Positions 22,401 through 31,389 of a stretch of 64,000 bases of DNA are shown piece after piece. Each line of letters opens with the position of its first letter. Position 1 is the first letter of the stretch. Made by a program: the position numbers and the translations under genes. The DNA lies in the NCBI GenBank assembly GCA_951640165.1, contig OX621253.1, positions 31,007,969 to 31,071,968 on the forward strand, in the 5' to 3' direction. Below the pieces are notes generated by a model. The model was not told where the DNA came from. It searched no databases and was given only the letters and a program-made list of their open reading frames with translations. The stretch is from Pseudoips prasinana (taxonomy: Eukaryota; Arthropoda; Insecta; Lepidoptera; Nolidae).

Positions 22401-23387
22401 CCGCCCCGGGCGCCGCTAGCACCCTGGAAGTTTCCCCATGCACCATTCCATAGGTTACACGTAGATTTTCTTGGGCCGTTGAATAATCAAATGTTTTTGG
22501 TAGTGGTAGATGCTCACACCAAATGGTTAGAAGTGTATGACGTCAGCACTTCTACCACCTCGGCGGCCGTTGTTGAAAAACTTTACGATTTTATGTCTAA
22601 ATACGGATTACCTCACACAATTGTGAGCGATAACGGTACTGCGTTTACATCAGCAGAATTTGCGAAATTTTGCTTGTTAAATGGGATTACTCACCTTACA
22701 TCACCCCCATACAACCCTGCTAGCAATGGACAAGCGGAAAGTTTTGTAAAAATTGTAAAAAAGGGTATAAAATCAAGTGTTTTAAGTTCTCGCAATAGGA
22801 ATGAGTGTAGACTAAAATTGTTAAAATATTTATTCGATTATAGGAATTCAGTGCATTCTGTCACGGGTTTCTCGCCAGCTGAGTTGGTATTCGGGCGAAA
22901 GCTAAGAACACGTCTGGATTTACTCCAACCCAATTTAACGTCGACCCCACTCACATCACTAATTAACGATGTTAAACAAAAGCAGTGCTCGCAAATTAAG
23001 TGCTATGGTGGCAATAACAACCAAGTATATAAGCCGGGTGATGAAGTCATGTTTAAAAAAAATATGAACAATTGTAAATATATGTGGTGTAAAGGTACTG
23101 TTATCAAAAGACTCGGTAAAGTGTTATATTTGATCAAAGACCATGTCACTTCTACAGATGTAAAAAAACATAAAAATCAAATAGTTTTATATAAAGGATT
23201 GTCTTCACCAGTGGATTTGGATGATACACTTTTGGACAGTGAACCCAGGGGTTCTCAGTCGCCTGGTAGTGGGGAGGGAGAAAGGAACGAGGTGGAATTG
23301 TCATCCTCACCGTCTCTCCAGAATTCGAGATGTTCTAGCAAACTGTTGCGGGACATACCCAGGGTCGATTATAAACAGTTCTTTTAG
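19407..23387 (+). CDS. Young gypsy gag-pol polyprotein, 1326 aa, open
   Basis: One uninterrupted frame carries all steps of retrotransposition. Order: gag (1-200); zinc knuckles at about 209-240 (CTVCGRNNHESSQC, CNKCNTKGHLRKVC); protease with DSGSAVTVIS at about 289; reverse transcriptase at about 420-600 (RLCADYSVTINKQL, DLSMAYNQF); RNase H at about 715-830 (TVDASPCGLGAIL, RTDHKPL); an integrase zinc-binding HHCC at about 955-990; an integrase core with DFLGP, SDNGTAF and NGQAESF at about 1020, 1075 and 1109; and a C-terminal tail. The polymerase motif reads LLDDILV where this group normally has Y at the first position, an unusual change next to the catalytic aspartates. There is no separate envelope gene. 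The start is the first ATG after the primer site. Confidence 0.92.
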   Translation: MNSFGILSTFDHNVQEWKSYKGRITQWFIANDVVPKNDAAGAKRRAILLSALSDGTYKLAADLALPKDIQEVPYDDIVQLLDEHFLPKICGFSERYNFYAAVQQPGETYTQWASRLRGLTAHCGFSNVEEALRDRFVMGMVAGQEREKLFAQDIDKLTLAKAVELAESVRCARAGAATTTAVHGQQVPVFKIAKEESSVKTVSAGKKKCTVCGRNNHESSQCRFASYKCNKCNTKGHLRKVCKKVNFVSTGDVSGDDDDGKTLFNIHSVRGEPMTESVSIYGKNLQFQIDSGSAVTVISESTYKNMFSNIPLLVSNKSFFSYTGNIMKCVGYVNLPVMYMRHTHTLDVYVIRNGGPPLLGRDFISKFKLKLTPCHFLKGQSMVDQLQLNFPEVFSDKLGTFNKYRVKLKLKDNVKPIFCKARPIAFALRDKVDKEITRLVDLGVLKPVSHSEYVSPIVPVLKHNGSVRLCADYSVTINKQLMIEQYPLPTVHELFSRLHGGQQFSKIDLSMAYNQFLLDEESQPVTCINTHRGLFNYTRLVFGLSSAPSIFQRAMEKMLSGLDGVLCLLDDILVTDRTPEGHLKMLNVVLQRLQNAGLTVQKEKCEFFKNEIKYLGYIINKDGLQKDPAKVKAIADAPVPSDVNTLQSFLGLVNYYRNFVPGASCILSPLYDLLKKGVKWNWSTIHQNAFDKIKECLTSDQVLTHFNPNAKIVLTVDASPCGLGAILSQIDKDCLEHPVAFASRTLNSAEKNYSQIQKEATAIIFGVRRFHQYLYGRSDPFILRTDHKPLISIFGPHKGIPEVSANRLQRYAMFLGAYNYLIEYVRSADNNADYLSRASLQCESGRVRAEGEGDDIGAHAAAAAAPIDRASYVNFVIEGDMPLTLKELRNATNEDTVLQLVVKYVQNGWPNKIVNSKLKPYQLCKTQLSYEDGCLMRGHKVVLPESLRSKVLSELHSSHLGVVKTKSEARSQVWFPGIDAALEKMIYSCEICKQLRPSPPRAPLAPWKFPHAPFHRLHVDFLGPLNNQMFLVVVDAHTKWLEVYDVSTSTTSAAVVEKLYDFMSKYGLPHTIVSDNGTAFTSAEFAKFCLLNGITHLTSPPYNPASNGQAESFVKIVKKGIKSSVLSSRNRNECRLKLLKYLFDYRNSVHSVTGFSPAELVFGRKLRTRLDLLQPNLTSTPLTSLINDVKQKQCSQIKCYGGNNNQVYKPGDEVMFKKNMNNCKYMWCKGTVIKRLGKVLYLIKDHVTSTDVKKHKNQIVLYKGLSSPVDLDDTLLDSEPRGSQSPGSGEGERNEVELSSSPSLQNSRCSSKLLRDIPRVDYKQFF

Positions 23388-23419
23388 GAATATTTTGGGA
23401 TTTTCTATTTATGTTAAAT

Positions 23420-23431
23420 AGGGGGAGGGAC
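23420..23431 (+). promoter_or_regulatory. Polypurine tract of the young gypsy
   Basis: The run agggggaggga immediately precedes the 3' LTR, as expected for the second-strand primer. Confidence 0.75.
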
Positions 23432-23560
23432 TGTTGTGTATGTGTACTGTGAATGTCTATGTGTGCGTAGCTGCGCCCGCGCTGTGTCCAAGAGTGAATA
23501 AAGATCAGTGTGTCAATAGCCCTTACTTGTTTCACTTGTCTCTCTATAACATACGTAATA
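23432..23560 (+). repeat. 3' LTR of the young gypsy
   Basis: 129 bp, identical to the 5' LTR. It is followed by AGATC, the right copy of the target duplication. Confidence 0.9.
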
Positions 23561-23565
23561 AGATC

Positions 23566-26500
23566 TATATGTAATTAATAAAGGCACCACTAGTTTAGTG
23601 GGGAGACAATGGTTATCTGAGTTTAACATTGATATACCGAAAGTGTCGAAGTGTAATAATATGAAAGTATGTAAAAATAAAATGTTTAATGATATTATCT
23701 CCAGACATGAAAACCTATTCGACGGCACATTGGGCAAGTATACCGGTGAAGAAGCCAAGTTGTGCGTGCGGGATGGGGCCGAGCCGATGTTCTGCCGCGC
23801 GCGCCCCGTGCCTTATGCGTTGCGGGGCGTCTAGAGCCGGTCCACCGGTCCCACTGGGCCACTCCGCTTGTTATAGCGAGGAAGGGATGGAGGGATACGT
23901 TTGTGCGCGGATTATAAGGTGACTCTTAACAAAGCTTTACTGGTTGATAGGTACCCCGTCCCAAAGGTAGACGATTTATTTAGTAACTTAAGTGGTGACC
24001 ATTATTTTACAAAGTTAGATCTATCACAAGCATATAACCAGCTGGTTTTAAATGAGGCCTCTCGGAAGTACACAGTGATACACACAGGATTATTTATATA
24101 CAATCGGTTAGTGTACGGGCTCTCTTCAAGTCCGGGAATTTTTCAAAAGTTTATGACTAATCTCTTCAAAAACGTGTTGGATGTAGTCGTATTTTATGAT
24201 GATATCTTAATTAAAAGTAAATCTGTAGAATCACATTTAGAAACAGTCGAAAAAGTTTTTAGTAATTTGGAAAATAATGGGTTAAAAAATTAAAAAAGAA
24301 AAGTGTGAGTTTATGGCCTGCCAAGTAAAGTACTTAGGATTTTTAATTGATAAAAATGGAGTACGGGTTACGCCCGAAATTAATAAACGATCCTAATCCA
24401 TTTTATGCTATCTACCATAGCAATTTCGATCCATTTGTCTATTAAACCGTGCCAATAAAGCATCCACAGATTGAAAAAGCAATCTTTGGGAGGACAGATC
24501 ATAGAAAAAGATAGGCCTCTGTACTAAAATGACAGGTTGCACGTGCCAATAACCAATCCATTAATTTTGACATAAGCTTAGATAGCCAAAACAATCTAAA
24601 GTTACAATTCTAGAAATTCGGTGGATTGACGATTGGTTCTACAGATAAAATTGGTGAAATAGTTCATTATATTCCAAAATGGCTTTGCATATAAATAATT
24701 AATAATAAGAATATTTTTTTGTTTACTGTACGTCACTGTTTAAATTATTTGTAAAACTAACACAGAAATCAATAATAAAATTATTGCTTATCATATCACA
24801 ATCCATTATAGGTGTTATATTTATTAATAAGTAATTATTTGTATATTAGTTATAAATGCTTTGCAACAAAAACAAACAACCAACTTACTGCATTTTTGTT
24901 TTTGATCCGATTCGTTTTGCTTGCCAAATTTTGATACGTTCCGTTCCACCAAAACATAATGTTTGACCAATTAAGTTTCATTTTATTATTATATACCCTA
25001 GTCGTCTAGTAAAACATTTTAACCTAGCTATAAATAAGTCAGTATTGATGACATATCGTTAATATATTTAAAAATAAATTTTCATCTTAAATTAAATGGT
25101 ATAATTGTGTCCTGAGTTACCGAGTTCTGCATAAAACGGAACGCTGCAGAGGGAAAGGATCGCACCCCGATCTCTGGGCAAAAAATGGATGGATTGATAT
25201 GTTTTGTTATTGGCACGCAGGTAAAGATCAAGATAGCGATAGAGCTAATCTAGAGATAGGACTGACTGATAGATTGCGGATCGTTTATTAATTTCGGGCG
25301 TTAATCAAAAAAAGTTGACCCCTAATTTATCTATGCCCCATCTAACCGACGTCTCAGAATTGAAGCTTTTCTCGGTATGGTTAATTTTTACGGAAAGTTT
25401 ATAAAAAATGTAAGTACTAACATTGCACCGCTGTATGAATTACTCAGGAAAGGTAGGCATTGGGAGTGGACTAAGGTACACGAGAACGTGTTTATTAAAA
25501 TTAAACAGTTGTTATGTAGTGCAGAAGTTTTGACCCACTTTGATATGTCGTTGGATAGCATAGTGACATGCGACGCTAGCTCTCGTGGACTAGGGGCTGT
25601 GCTGGCTCAGCGTTCGAGTGCCGGCAGCGAGTGAGTGGTCGCGTACGCGTCACGGGCACTTACTCCTGCCGAGTCACACTACAGTCAAATACATAAAGAA
25701 GCTCTGGCTATTATTTTCGCGGTAGACAAATTCCATCAATATGTATATGGTAGGAAGTTCACGTTACGTACCGATCACAAACCGCTAGTCACGATTTTTG
25801 GACCTCAGACAGGGATTCCGAACACAGCGGCTAGTCGTTTACAACGGTGGGCGATTAAACTATCAGCATATGACTTTATTATAGAATATATTCGAACAGA
25901 CAAAAATACAGCGGATGTATTGTATAGGTTAATCAGGAAGCATAAAGAAGGAGTTATTAACGAGGAATTAGATACACCAGAACAAACATACCTACATTTT
26001 GCAACAGAAGCATTATTGTTAGATTACCAAACGTTAAGAAAAGAGACTCTTTCTGACAACATTGTGAGTAGGATCACGAAATATATAAATGATGGCTGGC
26101 CGGTCGATACTGATATTAAAGAACTTAAACCTTATTTCAATAGGAAAAATGAGTTATATACAGAATTAGGGTGTATAATGTGGGGACACAGGGTAGTTAT
26201 TCCTAGTACATGTAGAAGTAAAGTAATAGCGGAACTTCATGAGGGTCACATGGGCGTAGTCAAAAAAAAGGCCAGAAGTTATGTATGGTGGCCGGGACTA
26301 GACGAAACGCTAGAAACGGCGTGTCGCGCTTGCGTTGTGTGCGCCGCGGTGGCGAACGCACCATCTGCGCATGTTTCTCGAGCCTGGCCCTGGCCAGATC
26401 GCCCGTGGTCCAGGATACACGTGGATTTCCTAGGTCCGATCAGTGGACTTACTTACTTTATTGTAGTCGATGCTCATTCGAAGTGGAATAGAGGCAATTA

Positions 26501-27227
26501 AAATGAAGAGCACGACATCGCAAGCCGTAATAAAAGAATTACGTGAGATGTGGGCAAGATTCGGCTTACCAAAACAATTAGTTAGCGACAATGGTCCTCC
26601 ATTCTTTAGTACAGAATTTAAAGATTTAAAAAAAAATAATGGTATTGAACAAATATTTTCGGCACCATATCATCCGGCTTCTAATAGGGCCGCAGAAAAT
26701 GCCGTGAAAATATGTAAAAAAAAGTATTAAAAAAGCGCTCAAGACGAAAGCGGATGTAGACGCTACGTTGTGCCGATTTCTACTGGCGTACAGAAATACA
26801 CAGCATTATACGACCGGTAAAAGCCCTGCAAAGATGATGTTAGGGCGCAACTTGCGCATGCGTTTAGATTGCTTGAAGCCAGACCAGACGAAGTTAGTTA
26901 AAGCTCGTCAAGAGCGCGCGGTAGCGATTTCAGGTGGTGTAATTAGGCAATTTAATCCAGGGGATCATGTTTGGTTTAGAGAGTACCGTAGCTCGGATAA
27001 GTAAACGGCAGGGACGATTATGAGAGGAAAGGTAACTCTGATTATAGTGTCTGGTCACGGGGTACAGGTTCATAGGCACATTGACCAAATAAAGCCAAGA
27101 GTTCTAACTGAGGTAACTAAGGAAATAGATGAAATTAACATAAGGGACGTTCAACCAGTTCAGCCTGTTAAAAGGTCGCGACCTTCTTTGGTGTATCCCA
27201 CAAGTAGCAACAACTCTCCAGACGAAC
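23566..27227 (+). pseudogene. Old gypsy: protease end, RT, RNase H, integrase remnants
   Basis: This continues the frame interrupted at 19235. It shows the protease tail (GRQWLSEFNID) and an RT region with a frameshift near 23835, then CADYKVTLNKALL at about 23904, DLSQAYNQLVL, and FYDDILI at about 24194. The Harbinger-like element then intervenes (24371-25300). After it come LGMVNFYGKF with a frameshift near 25370, CDASSRGLGAVL, RTDHKPLVTIFG, an integrase with HVDFLGPISG at about 26420, VSDNGPPF at about 26580, and RAAENAV, where the family has a conserved Q-A-E. A stop at 25633, frameshifts near 26490 and 26725 and a stop at 27002 also break it. It is clearly older than the inner gypsy. The 3' end of pol is deleted into the LTR. 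Confidence 0.85.
24371..25300. mobile_element. Harbinger-like non-autonomous DNA element
   Basis: 930 bp with 23-bp terminal inverted repeats starting cgcccgaaattaataaacg and the 3-bp target duplication TTA (24368-24370 and 25301-25303). TWA duplications are typical of PIF/Harbinger elements. No open frame of note. Removing it with one TTA puts the old gypsy RT frame back in register locally, which supports the exact ends. Confidence 0.7.
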
Positions 27228-27785
27228 GTACGGCCAGTCTATTATACGCTTGGAACCAACGCACGTCTTTTATTTATCAGTTTGTTTGAGTGAGTGAGCA
27301 ATTGAATCGAATTCATTAATCTAGAGAATAGAACGAAATAAACTTCCCTTCGATTCCGTGCCGCTGCCGATATTTTATAAACAGATTTTTCTATTTAATG
27401 CAGTATTTATTTACACCTAATAATAAACTAACTTTATGTTTAAACAATATACAAAAACAAAACAAATAACGAACTTTCCAAAACCTATTAAGTATAAAAA
27501 TTTTCAAAACCAAAAAGTGTTGAACACCACTTGTCACTCCAACAAACTAATTTTGAGTTACATAATACAATAACAACTACATAATGAAACCTGTCTTTGT
27601 TGGCAAGTCGGCTCGGCGCCGGCACTGGGCAGGGCCGAGCCCCGGACGTAACGGAAAAACATACATACATCTCACTTATCCGCAAACTACTTAAAACTGT
27701 AGGCGTTTCACTCGCTCCTATAAGCATTAAGCGCCCCGCGTTTATAGTAAACAGTTTCATCAACGGTCAACGATGCATCTCCTCT

Positions 27786-28217
27786 CGTTGACGTTAACGT
27801 GCAACCGTTTTGCGTATATCGTTGAATGGAACAGGTTAATAAATTCAACTAGTTTCGTTGATCTTCGTTGACGTTAACGTGCGACCGTTTCGCTTAAATC
27901 GTGGAATGGAACAGGTTAATAAATTCAACTAGTTTCGTTGATCTTCGTTGACGTTAATGTGCAACCGTTTTGCGTATATCGTGGAATGGAACAGGTTAAT
28001 AAATTCAACTAGTTTCGTTGATCTTCGTTGACGTTAACGTGCGACCGTTTCGCTTAAATCGTGGAATGGAACAGGTTAATAAATTCAACTAGTTTCGTTG
28101 ATCTTCGTTGACGTTAACGTGCGACCGTTTCGAGTATATCGTTGAATGAAATAGGTTGATAAATTTAACTTGTTTCATCGATGTCTACGTGCGACCGTTT
28201 TGCGTATAGGTATCGTT
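27786..28217. repeat. 80-bp tandem array, second hAT-like copy
   Basis: Repeat starts at 27786, 27866, 27946, 28026, 28106 and a partial one at 28186. It has one or two more units than the array at 13645. Alternate units differ at fixed positions (gcgaccgtttcgctta versus gcaaccgttttgcgta). Confidence 0.9.
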
Positions 28218-28560
28218 GAGGATAGTGTGTGATGAGTGAAGGATCGCTCGTTTTTTTATGACGTCATATCCCGTGCATCTATGTATAACATACATACTAA
28301 TCGTAGTGTTTGTTTCAGGTAATTTGCCACGCGTTCAGAATATATCCAAGCCTACAAGTACAGTGTCAACATATCCAACAAGGTTATCATCAAGAAAGAA
28401 CTATGGCAACAAACGAGCAAGTGGGTCACCTGATGGTAAGTGATCACCGCCACCTATGGACACTCGCAACACCAGAGGAGTCGCGGGTGCGTTGTCGGCC
28501 TTTAGGAGTCAGCAACCAAGTGTTGCTGACCCTTCCCCCCCACCCCGACGAGCTCTGGTA
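28218..28560 (+). repeat. Exon-duplication unit 4, truncated
   Basis: It lacks the SINE and starts at 'ggatcgctcgtttttttatg'. It holds TGACGTCA at 28259, exon copy G4 and the 'gatcaccgccacctat' repeat, and ends at about 28560. The downstream tail is missing. Confidence 0.75.
28319..28393 (+). pseudogene. Gene 1, exon G4, probably dead
   Basis: 75 nt after the acceptor gtttgtttcag. It encodes NLPRVQNISKPTST and ends RLSS, still open. The donor position reads GAAAGAAC instead of GTAAGAAC, so U1-dependent splicing should fail. It shares residues with G1 (NLP, KPTST) rather than G2 or G3. It is either an exonic relic or, less likely, used with a different donor. Confidence 0.6.
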
Positions 28561-28564
28561 ACCT

Positions 28565-28840
28565 TACTCACACGCAGAAAAAGAACATTAAGTTATTAAT
28601 GTTATTATTAAAGAATATATAAATAAAAAACGACTGTCCTTTAGAGCACAGGACTAAAGTAAAACTTAAATATACGATACGGCTATTAGAGAAAGAAAGA
28701 AAGAAAATGTGTTTTCGCACCTCTCTCTCTCTCTCCATCTTTACTAACTTATATCTCTCAACTTCCGTTCGCCTTAACGGATCACGCTTTTCGTAACGTT
28801 ATCGCCACGCATCCACCAGCTTACTCCCCAAGGCAAACGT
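28565..28840. repeat. Dispersed repeat with AAAG-rich core
   Basis: It shares 'cttccgttcgcc' and an agagaaagaaagaaag tract with 52540-52880. Class unknown. Confidence 0.55.
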
Positions 28841-29114
28841 CAAGCCATCTTTAAAATGAATTGTATAAATTTAAATCCTACCCACGACCACGGCGTATCC
28901 GACCCCATGTGCGTTAAACTCTCCGCCTCCGCACCGTGGCACTCAGACTCGAATTTAAAAAATCCATTCGATATTTCTTTACGCATTTAAGATGCTTTTA
29001 ACGCCATCTTCCCGAAACCTACAGGGCTACAACGTCTGGAATACCAATACTTAGAGCGTTCAATTCCAACAGAGAATTATATTAAATACATACATTATTA
29101 TTAGAAACTAATGA

Positions 29115-29500
29115 TTATCCTACTATCCTACTAATATTTAAATGCGAAAGTTTGTAAGTATGGATGGATGTTTGTTACTCTTTCACGTAAAAACTACTGA
29201 ATGGATTTTAATGAAACTTTACAATAATATAGCTTATACATAAGAATATATAGGCTACAATTTATAAAGATATTGTGTGAATTGTCCAAAATATGACGAT
29301 AAGTGTCAAGTAAGTAGGAAATATCTACCATTTGCGAGCTATTCCGGCGTGTACTGCCAAAACCGCTAGAGGTACACATCCTACTAATATTATTAACGTG
29401 AAAGTTTGTGAGTATAGATGTATGTCTCTTTTCCGTCAAAACTACTTTAACGCAGGTGAAAATGCGGGGCATAGCTTGTATTATATACATTCAAAATATC
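29115..29500. repeat. Dispersed lepidopteran repeat
   Basis: The phrases 'cctactaatatttaaatgcg', 'aaagtttgtaagtatggat' and 'aactactgaatggatttt' mark a very common moth and butterfly repeat. A related copy lies at 32330-32650. Confidence 0.65.
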
Positions 29501-29643
29501 AATCACGATATTTATGTTTAAGATAGTTTTAGGATCAACCGTATACTCATATCATATATGCAAAACAAACAAGTCAATTTAAGTAATAGTAATACATTAT
29601 TTTTGGCCATTAAACTCATGCAAATTATAAGAAACATGGACGG

Positions 29644-29880
29644 GCCTGTTGGCGAGGTTTCACGCCGGAGGTCGTGGGATCGTTTCCCACCCAGGACATA
29701 TTAGTTGGCATTAACATGTCCGTTTATCCTGAGTCTGGGTGTAATTATCTATTTATATATGAATTTACAAAAGAAAAGTTGTATATGTAATATATCAGTT
29801 ATCTGGTTTCCATAGTACAAGCTCAGCTTAGTTTGGAATCAGATGGCCGTGTGTAAATAATGTCCCAGGATAATTATATT
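29644..29880 (+). mobile_element. SINE family 1
   Basis: A degraded B box (gggatcgtttcc) in the head, body 'ctgagtctgggtgtaatt', tail 'acaagctcagcttagtttgg'. It lies 120 bp upstream of the acceptor of the terminal exon of gene 1. Confidence 0.7.
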
Positions 29881-30002
29881 GTTGAATAACATATTCTTTA
29901 ATTTTGTTTTAAACATGAATCCTAGTTGCTGAGCTATGTATCTTTAAACAGATAATAAAATCCGTAATTTTATTATAATACCGCCATATTTTATCATTAC
30001 AG

Positions 30003-31279
30003 ATATAAAATCAGTTCCAGCTGAGAAAAAAATTAAAACATATAAACATAAAATAAACTACTTTCAACAGAAAATATCACGTTTGGAGGCAAAAAATTAC
30101 AGATTACAGACGCAATTGGCGAAATTAAATAAACAGAATACAGAACAAGCTTTTGACCAGTTAACTGCCGGACTCAGCACCCCAGCTAAAGCGTTCATAG
30201 AAATGCAATGTTTGCCGAAGAAGAAAAGAAATTCCGAAGACAGAATATATACATTTCAAGGAAAACTCTTTGCCCTCGATATTTTTAACGCTAGTCGAAA
30301 TTGCTACAAGTTGTTGTCTCAATTTTTTGCATTGCCATCTGAGACGGAAATCATACAATTTAGTACACATTTAAATAAAACTACAACTGATGAAATTACT
30401 GCCACAGCGAGCGAAACTCACCAAATGGACCCTAATGATAAACAAGAAATATATTGCAAGCAACAGCTTAGTAAGGAACATGACAACAGTGAAATAGAGG
30501 ACACAGTAACCAATGTAGTTAAAGATACACATACTAATATTACCAAACTACGAAATAGAATTATAGCCGCGAACATGACAGACCAAATGGACCGTGAGAG
30601 TCATCTAGTGAACGATTTCAATCAACAACTTAATGATACCGATAAACTTAACAGCAGTAAAACTAACACAACAAATGTTATTAATAACACAAATACTAAT
30701 ATAGACGAACCGAAGACTATTATCATCACCGGACCTACTAGTATTCATTTAAATAATGGACTAGTTCTTGAATTAGGAGAAGGAGAACTGCTCGAACTGA
30801 ACGAAGGCGAAGTTATACAGCTGGATAATAAACATATAGTTCAGTTCAATAATAAAGAATTAAAAGAGTTTAATGGCGAAAATATGCTTGACGTACAGTT
30901 AACAGAGGACCAAAAAGCTGAAGAAATAGATGACCAAAAATCTGAAGAAGTAGATAAACAAATACTGGAGACTGATGACCAAATAAAGCTGTGTTACAAA
31001 ACGACGGTAGACGAAAGCATGCCGACTGCAAAAATAAGTCGAGGGAAACCATATTTACTTAACAAAATGATACATCACACAGGCTCTACAGCGACTGAAG
31101 ATATTAATCCAGATATACAATTGAAACGAAGTGATTCTTCCATAGTCGATAAAATGACTTTGAGAAAAAGAAAATGTGTTAACTCTACTCAAAGCAAGTT
31201 TAGAAGTCATGAGAATAAACGAGTCAAACACACAAAATGTACCCGAATCGTACCAAAGATTGGTACTCGTATCAGGTGA
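30003..31279 (+). CDS. Gene 1, terminal exon: P-element-like helical domain and octad repeats
   Basis: The exon follows the acceptor tatcattacag (AG at 30001-30002), enters in phase 1 and stops at TGA 31277. It encodes about 424 residues. Residues 5-45 form a coiled coil (KKIKTYKHKINYFQQKISRL). Residues 52-118 (LSTPAKAFIEMQC, LFALDIFNASRNCYKLLSQF, ALPS) resemble the helical DNA-binding segment found after THAP fingers in P-element-type transposases. Residues 120-245 are N, T and D rich. Residues 248-296 are six eight-residue repeats such as LGEGELLELNEGEVIQ. The C-terminus is basic (LRKRKCVN, NKRVKHTK). No RNase H-like catalytic core follows, so this is not a transposase as it stands. I infer a nuclear DNA-binding or scaffold protein. 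Gene 2 is its paralogue. Confidence 0.75.
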
Positions 31280-31389
31280 CGGTGATCTCGCGAAACGTAG
31301 TGACGTGAATTTGCTACACAACGTGACTGGAAATGCAACTGTGTAATATTGTGATAAAACTTTTGATTGGTTCATAAAACTCTTCGGTG

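Larger units (their letters stand above)
19236..23560 (+). mobile_element. Young mag-like Ty3/gypsy retrotransposon, complete
   Basis: Two 129-bp LTRs are identical in sequence, begin TGTTGTGTATG and end ACGTAATA. The target duplication is AGATC (19231-19235 and 23561-23565). A single open gag-pol frame fills the interior, as in the mag lineage, where LTRs are short. It sits inside the protease region of the older gypsy. Identical LTRs mean insertion is recent on the scale of neutral divergence. Confidence 0.9.
15118..27279 (+). mobile_element. Old mag-like Ty3/gypsy element with nested insertions
   Basis: A 5' LTR remnant 15118-15209 starts TGTTACATATT and a 3' LTR remnant 27228-27279 ends TTTATTTATCA. 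They overlap by 32 bp (15178-15209 and 27228-27259), giving an LTR of about 112 bp. The target duplication GTTTG lies at 15113-15117 and 27280-27284. Inside are gag and pol remnants, a foldback and Tc1-like block, a younger gypsy and a Harbinger-like element. The rest of the 5' LTR, the primer site, the start of gag and the end of pol are missing. Confidence 0.7.
14341..28217 (+). repeat. Exon-duplication unit 3, expanded by nested insertions
   Basis: Starts as units 1 and 2 do (SINE, TGACGTCA at 14622, exon G3, repeat), but its tail is split at 14928 by the second hAT-like copy, which itself holds 12 kb of gypsy and other elements. The hAT copy is cut at about 28217, where unit 4 begins, so the unit tail is absent. 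Confidence 0.75.
14928..28217. mobile_element. Second hAT-like copy, split by nested retroelements
   Basis: The left part 14928-15117 is nearly identical to 11419-11600. The right part resumes at 27285 and contains the 80-bp tandem array up to about 28215. The right terminus itself is missing. Everything between 15118 and 27279 is the later gypsy insertion with its 5-bp duplication GTTTG. Confidence 0.65.

Noticed and set aside
15178..27259. 32-bp direct repeats as a target-site duplication of a 12-kb insertion
   Set aside because: Extension on both sides shows TG and CA termini plus a GTTTG duplication, so the repeats are parts of two LTR remnants.
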